Part shown: piece by piece, positions 27,099 to 35,714 of the stretch
How positions within the stretch are numbered: the first letter of the stretch is position 1
How the letters are laid out: the number at the start of each line of letters is the position of its first letter
Assembly: GCA_965248175.1 (NCBI GenBank)
Contig: OZ252093.1
Span: 620,001-684,000, forward strand
Reading direction: 5' to 3'
Origin: VXPQ01 sp965248175
GTDB taxonomy: Bacteria; Bacteroidota; Rhodothermia; Rhodothermales; VXPQ01
DNA: 64,000 nt
The notes under the pieces: generated by a model
What the model saw: the letters and a program-made list of their open reading frames with translations, nothing else
Told to the model about the DNA's origin: nothing
Databases searched by the model: none
Position numbers and translations under genes: made by a program

Positions 27099-29600
27099 CT
27101 ACCGCCATATCTTGCGAGAAATCCTGAGCACGTAGAAGCGCTCGCCGGACACCCCCTTCTCGAAGGGTATTGTGAACAGATCCCATGTGTTGTCCCAAGA
27201 GGAGTATCCCTCCAGGTCGCGATCTTGCATTACGCCTAAACCAAGAATCGATCCCGGCTTGTACTCCCATCGAACCCCGGCAAAAAGGTTTGCCTGACTG
27301 CCCCGTAGGATCCGTGACGCTACGCTCTCGCCTCCCTCGCGGGAGTATCCGATCACATGCACGCCCATCCCAATCTCGACATCCAACGATCGCAGGAGCC
27401 CTGCGGCAAGGCGTATGCGTCCATACGCTTCCCTGAATTCCTCTTGTATGCCTTCCCCGACACGGCCTGGTCCATACAGGAGGCTGTAGGGAACATAAGA
27501 CGAAGCATGCCGCCGATAGGCGATCGTATAGTCCCAGGCAGGCCATATACGCAGTATATCTGCCCCCGATGACCGTATTGACAAGAGTAAGTCCGTCGAT
27601 CTATCCCTCACGGATTCATAGCGGTCCACGCCCACCTGAGCGCTTGCCGTAATCCGCGACCACATCCGACCGGTAACCTGCGCTGAAGTCCCCCAATTCC
27701 GCAGCCCCCCTTCCACCAGGTCCAGCCATATGTGCGGCCTTATTACCCAATTACTCCGCATATCGGAAGAAATTTCGAAATCCCCTCCAAAACGCCTCGC
27801 GCCCGATGGGCCGGAGCCACCGACAGCAGACAAGGACACCTCGTTATACCCTCGCGTCAACGAGGATGCATAGCCTTCAACTCTTGTCGCCTGCAAGCCC
27901 ATGCCCGCATACGCGAACTCGTTCGTCCATTGCATGGAAATACGCCCTTGATGCACCAGGCGCCCCCCGGCCAACGTATGATGAACCCCCGCAGAAAGCA
28001 GCATGCGATCGGTCTGCCCCACCATTCCGCTCGGACCTGTACGAAATCCCGGATCGATGGCCACAACCCGGCCATACCAGTTCCAACGCCGGCCCAGTTG
28101 CTCAAAATCCAGCCGAGCGGCGAAGCCCCGCAAGGATCTCAAAACATCGTTGGATCGACGCGTGAGTCCGCGGTTTAGATCAACACCGTTACGAACCCTT
28201 CCGGAATCGGTTTTAACGAGCACATCCTGTTCCCGGGAGAGCAGAACCTGGCCCGCCACGCGCCGGGTGTTATCGCCAAAGCGCAGATCCCAATCCACAG
28301 ACGATACGCCTGTTGTCGTATGGATTTGGCGCTCCGTCCATGTGGTGTCCTTCCTTGTATAAACCGTATCTGTGGTTACAGGACCAAGCGCGCCCGTAAA
28401 CCCTATCTTCGATAACCTCCCCGCATCCTGCAGCAAGCGTGCGGAGAAACCCTGATTTATCCACACGGATCCCTCCCCTTCGACCCTGAGCGCCGCCATG
28501 TCTGTAGCTGCAACTGTGAGTCCAAAGGGCGCGCGCCCATGCAAAGCCAACGCACCGATCATAAAACGAGTGTCCTCGGTAGTCTCCAGCATCCTGCCGG
28601 CAATATGAGGCGATCCGATCAAGTGACGGGCCGCCGTAAACAGTCTCGGATAGACAGAGTATCCCTCTTCGTAAAACCACAAGTTCCAGTCGGAATACTC
28701 ATCAAAATTCTCCGGCGTAAAATCCGGCAGCAGCGCACCGTCCAGCACCAGGCTGGGCCGCAAAGCCAATGCTCCCTCTATCCCCGGAACTGGAAAAGCA
28801 GGAATCCCATCCGATTCGTCCTCTATCCTGAACGTGTTCAAGTAAGGCGTAATCGAACGGTGAACCCCCGGGGATATTTCCGCCCCGAAGCGCAACCGCC
28901 CAAAGCGGGCTACGGAGCCGTGGCTGCGATCCCGGCTGCGCGCCAGAGACCATTCGCTCAGCTCCCCGCGGCGGGCAGCCCAGCGCCGAAAATTAATCCC
29001 CACCTCCCCCCGACCGGGATGGGCAATTTCCAGGGAAGAAAGCGGAATCGCCAGTTCCACCGTCCACCCGCTGCTGTCTACGCGCGCGGTTCCCGACCAT
29101 TCCACATCCCAGGACGGATCGAAACCAAACACCTCCGATGCAAAAAAAACCGGCCTGCCCGAACCGTCCGGCAGCATCGCGTCCACCCCCATCCCTTCCA
29201 CGCGCACCCCCGCCGCATTGATCGCGAAGTTGAACGAGGTCTTGCGGTCGTTGTAGGTATCCAAAGACGCTACAAACCAATCGCCCGGAGTAAATTCGTC
29301 CCGGCGGCCGAGCGTGCGACGAATACGTTTCGGTTCCGGATCCGCCAGCTTCGCGCCGATAAACAGCGTACGCGCATCGTGCAGCAGGTATACCCGCGTA
29401 TTCAGGGTTGCAGGAGCCCCTTCGTCCGGGGCGTACTGCAGAAAGTCGCCCGCAGGTGCTGCACGCTCCCAAGCCGGTTCGTCCAGTACGCCGTCCACGC
29501 GGATGCGCGTCTCGGTATGCGCCGCCTGCACGACACAGTCCGGTTCGCAATTAGGCGTCGCTTGCAAAAAAACCGCGACAAGCATCGATAAAGCAATCAT
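27099..29600 (-). CDS. DUF5916-type protein: CBM9-like domain plus C-terminal barrel
   Basis: 833 residues. A hydrophobic export start (MIALSMLVAVFLQATP) precedes a CBM9-like sandwich (about 25-215) with the typical RVDGVLDEPAWERA opening and PGDWFVASLDTYNDRKTSFNFAINAAG. The remaining ~600 residues alternate aromatic and polar residues as in an outer-membrane barrel and match the pattern of DUF5916 proteins (TDTVYTRKDTTW; GVHHTLAGG; AWDYTIAYRRHASS). Function is unknown; carbohydrate or cell-envelope roles have been suggested from the CBM9 part only. It is the last gene of a minus-strand outer-membrane block and lies inside the region bounded by the 66-bp repeats. Confidence 0.78.
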   Translation of the reverse strand: MIALSMLVAVFLQATPNCEPDCVVQAAHTETRIRVDGVLDEPAWERAAPAGDFLQYAPDEGAPATLNTRVYLLHDARTLFIGAKLADPEPKRIRRTLGRRDEFTPGDWFVASLDTYNDRKTSFNFAINAAGVRVEGMGVDAMLPDGSGRPVFFASEVFGFDPSWDVEWSGTARVDSSGWTVELAIPLSSLEIAHPGRGEVGINFRRWAARRGELSEWSLARSRDRSHGSVARFGRLRFGAEISPGVHRSITPYLNTFRIEDESDGIPAFPVPGIEGALALRPSLVLDGALLPDFTPENFDEYSDWNLWFYEEGYSVYPRLFTAARHLIGSPHIAGRMLETTEDTRFMIGALALHGRAPFGLTVAATDMAALRVEGEGSVWINQGFSARLLQDAGRLSKIGFTGALGPVTTDTVYTRKDTTWTERQIHTTTGVSSVDWDLRFGDNTRRVAGQVLLSREQDVLVKTDSGRVRNGVDLNRGLTRRSNDVLRSLRGFAARLDFEQLGRRWNWYGRVVAIDPGFRTGPSGMVGQTDRMLLSAGVHHTLAGGRLVHQGRISMQWTNEFAYAGMGLQATRVEGYASSLTRGYNEVSLSAVGGSGPSGARRFGGDFEISSDMRSNWVIRPHIWLDLVEGGLRNWGTSAQVTGRMWSRITASAQVGVDRYESVRDRSTDLLLSIRSSGADILRIWPAWDYTIAYRRHASSYVPYSLLYGPGRVGEGIQEEFREAYGRIRLAAGLLRSLDVEIGMGVHVIGYSREGGESVASRILRGSQANLFAGVRWEYKPGSILGLGVMQDRDLEGYSSWDNTWDLFTIPFEKGVSGERFYVLRISRKIWR

Positions 29601-29690
29601 CGGATAACACGAATGGGCGAATGTAATGGCGAATGGGCTGTTTCGCAGGGTGCGCGAGCACGCATCCTGCGCGCATGACCGAGGCAGCGC

Positions 29691-30722
29691 CTACCCGGTC
29701 TTCTCTGTCTCTTCCCTGCAAGGCCGCACATGCGAACGGCCTACGTTCAAGTCTTCCTCGCTCCAGGCATTCCCTTCGGCGTCCACGAAAAACGCGACTC
29801 CGGACCACCCGCCAAAGACCCCGAGGCCGTTTTCCACATTGGAGTACAAGGCGACCGGTCGATCCGCAAAGAAGCCAGAATCCAGGTCGTATCGTTCGAC
29901 CGATTCGCCGTGCCGCCACAACGCGTCGCTCCAGCTTCGCACAAGTATGCGGAAGTGCGGCGTCAGGGCCGAGGGGTTCTCTATAGTAGCTTCGATCGCT
30001 ATTTCCAGCGTCTCCCCTTCAAAAAGATCGTCCGAAAAGTACGCCTCGCCATAAAACGGCTCCGACGCCACAAAAGGCTCCGAGGCGTCCTCTACCTGGA
30101 AAATGTAGTCGCGCAGAGGAGGTGAATCGCTCGTGAATATCGCACCATTGTACTCGGTATCCGAGCCTGGAACTTCGCCCAGGGTCAAATGCCCTTCGTC
30201 ATTGTAGCAAAAAACCGGCCGCAACTGATCCACCCTAACGCTGTACCGATGCGGTCCCGGCGCGTCATGAAGGTTGAGCCGGATCACGTACACGCCATTC
30301 TCCTCATCCGTAGGCGCCGCCGCCTCTTCAAAATCGATCAGGGCCGCATCCACCGATGGAATGATTGACGAAGCCCGTACGGACGCCAGGCCGGGCGCAT
30401 CGACCGTTAGCGTATAACGAACCTCACTGACCGGACGGCTGCCGACCATGGAACGGAAATCACCTTCGCCGGCATGGACGAGCTCCTCTCGAAAACCGTC
30501 TTCCCCCTCCACGACAACCACGGCTTCCGTGACCGGTTGATCCTCCCACGACACATTGTCTGCATAAGGCACGCTTTGCTGCAGCCCTACCGACCAGACA
30601 CTATCCGGGGTAAACCTCGAATCCACAACCAACCTGGGCTCGTAGCCTCCGGGTATTTCCAATTCTATGGGGGTCGTGCACCCTGCCATCCCCAACAACA
30701 TCCATACGGTTAGCCGGCGCAT
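29691..30722 (-). CDS. DUF4249-family lipoprotein
   Basis: 343 residues. A short lipoprotein signal peptide ends at a lipobox (LLGMAGC, Cys at 15). The mature protein is beta-rich and shows the DUF4249 order: an early 'PRLVVDSRFTPDS' strand, EAVVVVEGEDG, YTLTVDAPG, a central region with NDEG, and a late SWSDALWRHGESVERY segment followed by NVENGLGVFGGWSG, which is strongly typical of this family. DUF4249 genes in Bacteroidota almost always sit directly next to a TonB-dependent receptor, as here (3 bp from the receptor stop), and probably act as its surface-exposed or periplasmic partner. The substrate is unknown. Confidence 0.85.
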   Translation of the reverse strand: MRRLTVWMLLGMAGCTTPIELEIPGGYEPRLVVDSRFTPDSVWSVGLQQSVPYADNVSWEDQPVTEAVVVVEGEDGFREELVHAGEGDFRSMVGSRPVSEVRYTLTVDAPGLASVRASSIIPSVDAALIDFEEAAAPTDEENGVYVIRLNLHDAPGPHRYSVRVDQLRPVFCYNDEGHLTLGEVPGSDTEYNGAIFTSDSPPLRDYIFQVEDASEPFVASEPFYGEAYFSDDLFEGETLEIAIEATIENPSALTPHFRILVRSWSDALWRHGESVERYDLDSGFFADRPVALYSNVENGLGVFGGWSGVAFFVDAEGNAWSEEDLNVGRSHVRPCREETEKTG

Positions 30723-30725
30723 AGG

Positions 30726-33113
30726 TCAGAATTTCCGTTGGTAGGATATAGCCGGGACGAGTTGCAAAACGCTCGTCTTCTTCCATTGGATCACCCCGTC
30801 AGGACCTGAAGAAGGAAATATCAACATCGGGTTCTTCCGATTGTATGCGTTGTATACCCCGAGCACAAAAGTGCGCATGCCCCAACGGACCTGTTTGGTA
30901 AAACGGGCGCTCAGGTCGAGGCGGTGATGCGCAGGCGCGCGGGACGCATTCACCGGACCATAATCCAGAAACGTCGCATCCGAGACGGAATCCAGAGAAT
31001 AAAAACTCCGGTACCTTCCGGTTGCAGTCCATACGGGATAGCCGCTCCCGTATACCCAGGATCCGGACAGGGAGGTGTGGTTCGTCAAACGGTATTGCAA
31101 AACCAGCGAAACGTCGTGGCGACGGTCGTAACCGTCCGGAAAAGGATCGCCCCCATTTAATCCCGCAAACGTACGTCGCGTACGCGCCCAAGTGTAACTG
31201 AACCACCCGCTCAACCTGCGTCGCTGCCGTTCCGCAAAAAACTCGGCACCGTAACTCCTGCCTGAACCATGCTCGATCAGGGACGGCCATCCCACTTGCA
31301 GCGCCTGATAAGGATACGCTCCTGTCTTATAGTCAATCTGGCTCGTCATGACCTTATAGTACCCCTCTATGGACAACTCCAGCCCATACTCCGGCAAACT
31401 CCGCACAAGGCCTGCGGCAATCTGTGAACTGCGTTGTGGCCGGATTCCCTGCATGAAGGGAATCCACAAATCTTTCGGCAGCGAAGCGCCCGTACCTGTA
31501 AGCAAATGCATATACTGCTGCGTGTACGCATAGGACAACTTGCCGGCATAGCCGCTCCCCAGCGGAATGTTGATCGCCAAACGCGGCTCGACCGAACGGG
31601 CGAACGAACCCTGACTATCCGACCCGGACAGCCGAAGCCCTGCATTCGTGCGCACCCCCAAAGGCCACTGCCATTCATCTTCGACATAGAGCGCTACGTC
31701 CCGGGATAAGATTCGATTCGACTGCACCCGCAATTGGTTCAAGCCCCCCCCATCCGAGACGGTCAGCACCTCGCGAGTGCTCCCCGGCGTAAAACGATGC
31801 GCCACATACTCCGCTCCAAACCGGAGATAATGCCGCAGACCGGCGGCATACTCCATATCCAAACGGGTCGTGAAATCCAGCACCGACGAAGCCCACACCT
31901 GCCGATACGTATCGAATTCGCTTCCCTCGTCCCCGTCACGCAAACCAACCTGCGAGCTCACGCGATACTGCGTAACACCCACAAGAACGTTTGCAAACCA
32001 GCGATCGCTAATCAGGCGATTCCAACGAAGCGAAGCAAGCCGGTTACCCCAGGCAAGTTCAAAATCGAAATCATCGACGATCGGGCGCGGCCCCCTGTAG
32101 TGCTCACTGTACGTGAACGCATCCCGCCCCAAATACCCGCTCACATACAGCCGGTCGCGATCCGAAATCAGGTAGTTGGCCTTGAAGTTCAGATCATGGA
32201 AATGTCCGCCATAACGCTTGCCCGAATCCCGGATACGCTGAATCCACCACGTGACGAGATCCATAAACGTGCGGCGACCAGAGACAATGAACGAAGCGCG
32301 ATCGCGTACAATCGGCCCTTCCACCAGGAACCGGGAGGTTAACAAACCCAAAGCGCCCTCCCCTGCGAAACGTTTCAAATTCCCCTCCTTCATCGTAAAG
32401 TTCACGACCGAGGATAGCCGCCCTCCGTAACGGGCCGGGAAACCGCCCTTAATCAATTCCACCTGCTTCATCGCAGACGTGTTGAACACGCTGAAAAGGC
32501 CAAAAAGATGGGTGGGATTATACAAAGGCAACCCGTCCAGCAGGATAAGATTCTGTCCTGCGCGTCCCCCGCGTACGTACAGACCGCTAAAGCCTTCCCG
32601 CCCGGCTTGCACGCCCGGCAGCAATTGCAGCGTCTTGAGCAGGTCCGGCTCGCCAAGAAGAACGGGAAGGGTTTCCACTTCCTCGATCGCCAGGCGGTGT
32701 CGGCTCATCTGCACCTCGCTGGCCGCCGGCGCTTCTTCCGCAGTGACCACAACCTCTTCCATCCGGAGTACGCGCGGCGCAAGTCGGATAACAAGCGACG
32801 TATCCGCGGCAATCGGGAAATTCAGGCGCTGCGGCAGGTAGGAAACATGCGTTACGGACGCCCGCAATGGGCCGGGGGCCACCGCAAGGCTGTAGAAGCC
32901 GAATGCGTTGGACGTGGCGCCAACCTTCTCCTGCACCAGATAGACATGCGCTCCGGGGATCCGCTCGCCGCTCGAAGCATCCTCAACGTACCCGCTGACA
33001 ATGACGCTTTGGGCCGAAGCACTAAGGTCGCAAGCAAGCAGCGCGGCAACAAGACCGAATAGAGCGACCAACGTACGGCCGTAGCGGATTACGAGTATCA
33101 TCAAAAGCAACAC
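30726..33113 (-). CDS. TonB-dependent receptor with carboxypeptidase-regulatory-like N-domain
   Basis: 795 residues. After a signal peptide (about 1-34, ending ASAQS) comes a carboxypeptidase-regulatory-like domain (VSGYVEDASSGERIPGAHVYL), then the plug (LPVLLGEPDLLKTLQLLPGVQAG; SGLYVRGGRAGQNLILLDG) and a 22-strand-type barrel. It lacks the SusC signature and is shorter than SusC (~1000), and it is paired with DUF4249 rather than SusD. It would import a large or scarce nutrient, with TonB energy, across the outer membrane. It is the first intact gene of the minus-strand block; DUF4249 and DUF5916 follow it. Confidence 0.9.
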   Translation of the reverse strand: MLLLMILVIRYGRTLVALFGLVAALLACDLSASAQSVIVSGYVEDASSGERIPGAHVYLVQEKVGATSNAFGFYSLAVAPGPLRASVTHVSYLPQRLNFPIAADTSLVIRLAPRVLRMEEVVVTAEEAPAASEVQMSRHRLAIEEVETLPVLLGEPDLLKTLQLLPGVQAGREGFSGLYVRGGRAGQNLILLDGLPLYNPTHLFGLFSVFNTSAMKQVELIKGGFPARYGGRLSSVVNFTMKEGNLKRFAGEGALGLLTSRFLVEGPIVRDRASFIVSGRRTFMDLVTWWIQRIRDSGKRYGGHFHDLNFKANYLISDRDRLYVSGYLGRDAFTYSEHYRGPRPIVDDFDFELAWGNRLASLRWNRLISDRWFANVLVGVTQYRVSSQVGLRDGDEGSEFDTYRQVWASSVLDFTTRLDMEYAAGLRHYLRFGAEYVAHRFTPGSTREVLTVSDGGGLNQLRVQSNRILSRDVALYVEDEWQWPLGVRTNAGLRLSGSDSQGSFARSVEPRLAINIPLGSGYAGKLSYAYTQQYMHLLTGTGASLPKDLWIPFMQGIRPQRSSQIAAGLVRSLPEYGLELSIEGYYKVMTSQIDYKTGAYPYQALQVGWPSLIEHGSGRSYGAEFFAERQRRRLSGWFSYTWARTRRTFAGLNGGDPFPDGYDRRHDVSLVLQYRLTNHTSLSGSWVYGSGYPVWTATGRYRSFYSLDSVSDATFLDYGPVNASRAPAHHRLDLSARFTKQVRWGMRTFVLGVYNAYNRKNPMLIFPSSGPDGVIQWKKTSVLQLVPAISYQRKF

Positions 33114-33294
33114 GAAACACCCTGATAATAGGGGTCTTACGCGCGAAAGTGAATTTCGTTACTGTTCCGGATCATGACCGCGCCTCCGGACCGCAAGGGC
33201 CCTCAGGTTCAGGTCTCACTGGCTTAATCATCTCCGACGGGCCCGGCAAGAAACTACCGGGCGGAGCGCCGAATCGCATGCTGTGAATTTCAGC

Positions 33295-33330
33295 AAGGGG
33301 GACAGCGTAAGCACGTACGCTGTCCCCCTT
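33295..33330. terminator. Strong hairpin between the TonB receptor and the DUF4848-like pseudogene
   Basis: A perfect 15-bp inverted repeat, aagggggacagcgta paired with tacgctgtccccctt, around a 6-nt loop. It lies 19 bp downstream of the pseudogene stop on the minus strand and upstream of the TonB receptor start, so it would separate the two transcripts. No T-tract of note follows on either strand. Confidence 0.6.
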
Positions 33331-33348
33331 CATCATCGTCCTCAGTCT

Positions 33349-34303
33349 TTAATTCTTAAATAAAGATGAAGTACAGAATTGAAATTCGCCATTGAAGGTC
33401 CCTGTAAAATAACCGGCGAGATCAACCTCAGTCCAATCTGAGTTCCCATGAGTTGCACGGATTTCACGTGCCTCAGATTTTGAGCGATAATAATTAATGT
33501 TACTCCTACGAGTAACGGTATTAGTATAAGTATCTTCTCCATAGGTATAGGTTTCTTCCTCCGTGTATTCCACGTGCCCTGTAATTTGCATAGTAATTCT
33601 GGACATTCTTGTTTGTTTCCAACGCCGGAACCTTCTTCTCTGAGCCTCGATTTCCGAACCCACCGACGTATGGATGAACCACCAAGTCGCCCACATTTCA
33701 CCTTTTATGCGGCGTCTTTTATTGTTGGTAAATGTGGACTTGCAATCCCCATTGCCCATCGCACCCTGCCTTTTCCCAATCGCACCGGATAAAATGTCCG
33801 TTTTATGCCGGATAACGGGATGTACCTCTACCGAGCTATTTCCCTTGAAAGACAAAGCACTACCTTTCAGGGGTATTGCATCCAGCACATCATCCGCACC
33901 GTATGCCGTGGCATACACGTAGTCATAGGTAACCTTAGTATACGGTATCCGCGATTTGAATCTGACCGTCATGATTAAGAACACGGGCAAAAAGCGGATC
34001 TTCTACAATCCGCTCTATTTCAGGGAGATTGCTTATATCCTGATCGCTTTCGGATTCCATCTCACTGCTTTCGGCCTCCTGCGCCCAAAGATCCTGCGTC
34101 GTTTCAAGGGATACGAACTCCGGATCCAAGCCAACAATCTCCAGGTCCTCATGGCTTGGTTCCTCTATAAGCACATCCATGAATGTATCAAACTCCTCCT
34201 GACTAGAAAAAACCAGCCTGCCGTCCACGAAGGTGATCGCTTTCCTGGCCTCGCTCGCCGTCTCGTAGGCGCGCCGGTAGACTTCTTCCTGCTTGAGGCT
34301 GCG
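33349..34303 (-). pseudogene. DUF4848-like lipoprotein gene: N-terminus missing and one frameshift
   Basis: The minus strand reads (from 34303) WRSLKQEEVYRRAYETASEAR..., then FVDGRLVFSSQEEFDTF and DPLFARVLNHDGQIQIADTVY, matching the pattern of Bacteroidota DUF4848-type proteins. There an extra base (33937) creates TAA at 33935-33937. Dropping that base continues DTVY-KVTYDYVYATAYGADD, then the rest of the protein to 33349. Upstream, the frame meets a stop exactly at the 66-bp repeat, with no start codon or signal peptide, so the 5' end has been cut off. The shorter frames 33935-34228 and 33349-33990 are pieces of this gene. Family naming is from remembered patterns and is moderately sure. Confidence 0.7.
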
Positions 34304-34369
34304 CCATGGTCATCTTCGGGGTGTTCTCCACCCTGAAGAAAATCCGGGGGCAGTTGAAGGAAGGGGAGG
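34304..34369 (+). repeat. 66-bp direct repeat, right copy, wedged between two truncated genes
   Basis: Exact duplicate of 26895-26960. On its left lies the decapitated DUF4848-like gene; on its right, starting at the very next base, the C-terminal part of a BrnT toxin gene. It carries no start for either. Confidence 0.97.
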
Positions 34370-34478
34370 AAAGCGATGGTCGGCAATAATCACCTATCGC
34401 GACAAGGCAATCCGCATAATCTCGGTACGGCGATCACAACAAAGTAAGGAAGCGCTGTATGCAGACCACCGAATTTGA
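34370..34478 (+). pseudogene. brnT: BrnT toxin gene, only the C-terminal ~35 codons remain
   Basis: From 34371 the frame reads KRWSAIITYRDKAIRIISVRRS followed by EALYADHRI and a stop. The pattern R.x.I..T.R....RIISxRR....E..Y is the C-terminal third of BrnT, a RelE-like ribonuclease toxin of about 90 residues. The N-terminal ~55-60 residues are missing and replaced by the 66-bp repeat. The end overlaps brnA by 20 nt, the usual brnT-brnA arrangement, which supports the assignment. The product, if made at all, would lack most of the toxin fold. Confidence 0.75.
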
Positions 34479-34683
34479 CGCGGCTTTCGATAAGGGCGAG
34501 GACATAACGGGCGTGCTGGATATATCCAAAGCACGGCGACCCAAGTATCGGCAAAGGCGGATTAACGTCGATTGTCCTGTATGGATGGTTGAACGACTCG
34601 ACGGAGAAGCTGGCCGTCTGGGGGTCACGCGGAAATCACTTATCAAGATTTGGCTCGCCGAACGGCTGGAACAATCGGCTTGA
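34459..34683 (+). CDS. brnA: BrnA/CopG-family antitoxin
   Basis: 74 residues ending in a ribbon-helix-helix segment: RQRRINVDCPVWMVERLDGEA is the strand plus helix 1, and LGVTRKSLIKIWLAERLEQ is helix 2, very typical of BrnA antitoxins. BrnA neutralises BrnT and represses their shared promoter. Here the toxin is truncated and the native promoter has been lost with its 5' end, so the antitoxin is an orphan; whether it is expressed is unclear. It might still counter BrnT toxins encoded elsewhere or on incoming DNA. Confidence 0.8.
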   Translation: MQTTEFDAAFDKGEDITGVLDISKARRPKYRQRRINVDCPVWMVERLDGEAGRLGVTRKSLIKIWLAERLEQSA

Positions 34684-34737
34684 CCGGATTACCGCTCCCT
34701 TGCACATCCCTATACTTGCTTACGGCCTGCCCATCCC

Positions 34738-35493
34738 CTACCTGTGCTCCGGGTTCGCATGATCGAACCGGCACCCTGCATCCCAGGCGGCGCGCTGATT
34801 CCCGTGCGCCGAGATGCCGCCGGCGTCCTTGAGCATGCGGGCGAAGTGCATCAGGTTCCACGTCATGAATGTGGTGTTGCGCTGAGTGAACTCGTTCTCC
34901 GGCCCGCCGGACCCCTCGTCAAGGTATGACGGCCCCGGCCCTGCCTCGCCAATCCATCCCGCATCGGCCTGCGGAGGAATCGTATAGCCCACGTGCTGCA
35001 AGGCGTACAGGATGCTCATGGAGCAGTGCTTCACGCCATCCTCATTTCCCGTAATGAGGCAGCCCCCTGCCTTGCCGTAGTAGGCATACTGGCCCGCATC
35101 GTTGAGCAGCGCCGAGCAGGAGTAGAGCCGCTCGATGACCTGCGTACACACGGACGATTTCTCGCCCAGCCAGATGGGCGAGCCGATCACGAGGATGTCG
35201 GCTGCGTGCACCTTCTCGTACAACATGGGCCAGTCGTCCCGATCCGCCCCGCGCTCGGTCATATCGGGATAGACCCCGAATGCAAGATGATAATCAACCG
35301 GGCGCAGCGACTCCACTGCGATCCCGTTCTTCTCCATGATGGCGATGGACACGTCCATCAGCCCCTGCGTGTGGGACCGTTCGGGGGACGGTTTCAGCGT
35401 GCAGTTCAGAAAGAATGCGCGAAGGTCCGAAAAGTCCCCGTCGTACGAGGCGCACAGCGCTTCTTGCGTGGGGGACAACGTTTGATCAGGCAT
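34738..35493 (-). CDS. Flavodoxin-like NAD(P)H-dependent FMN reductase
   Basis: 251 residues with a flavodoxin-like fold: the phosphate-loop region CTLKPSPERSHTQGLMD (about 31-47), the isoalloxazine loop ILVIGSPIWLGEKSSVCTQVIER (about 95-117), and KAGGCLITGNEDGVKHC. This is the NADPH-dependent FMN reductase / multimeric flavodoxin WrbA-like superfamily. It reduces FMN or quinone-type acceptors using NAD(P)H; the natural partner is unknown. It is a single gene, divergent from ilvD with a 221-bp gap and convergent with brnA. Confidence 0.85.
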   Translation of the reverse strand: MPDQTLSPTQEALCASYDGDFSDLRAFFLNCTLKPSPERSHTQGLMDVSIAIMEKNGIAVESLRPVDYHLAFGVYPDMTERGADRDDWPMLYEKVHAADILVIGSPIWLGEKSSVCTQVIERLYSCSALLNDAGQYAYYGKAGGCLITGNEDGVKHCSMSILYALQHVGYTIPPQADAGWIGEAGPGPSYLDEGSGGPENEFTQRNTTFMTWNLMHFARMLKDAGGISAHGNQRAAWDAGCRFDHANPEHR

Positions 35494-35714
35494 AGCGTTA
35501 CGGGAATGGGGAGTGGATCCGTTCCGGTCATCAACCGTTTACCGGAACGCCGCGTTCCGGAGGGTCAGAGATATCTGCCTTGCGCCGAATGCATCGAATC
35601 GTCCGCGTGCCGGATCGACTGCCGAACAAGGTCCCGCAAACCGCCCGCAGCGATAGCGGCCCTGTTCAATAACCCGCTCAACAACCCGTTCGATAACACG
35701 ACTTCCCCTCAACC

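Noticed and set aside
26895..34369. The two 66-bp repeats as att sites of an integrated element
   Set aside because: No integrase or recombinase lies between them, the right copy has broken genes on both sides, and the repeat restores no gene end; a filler copy explains it better.
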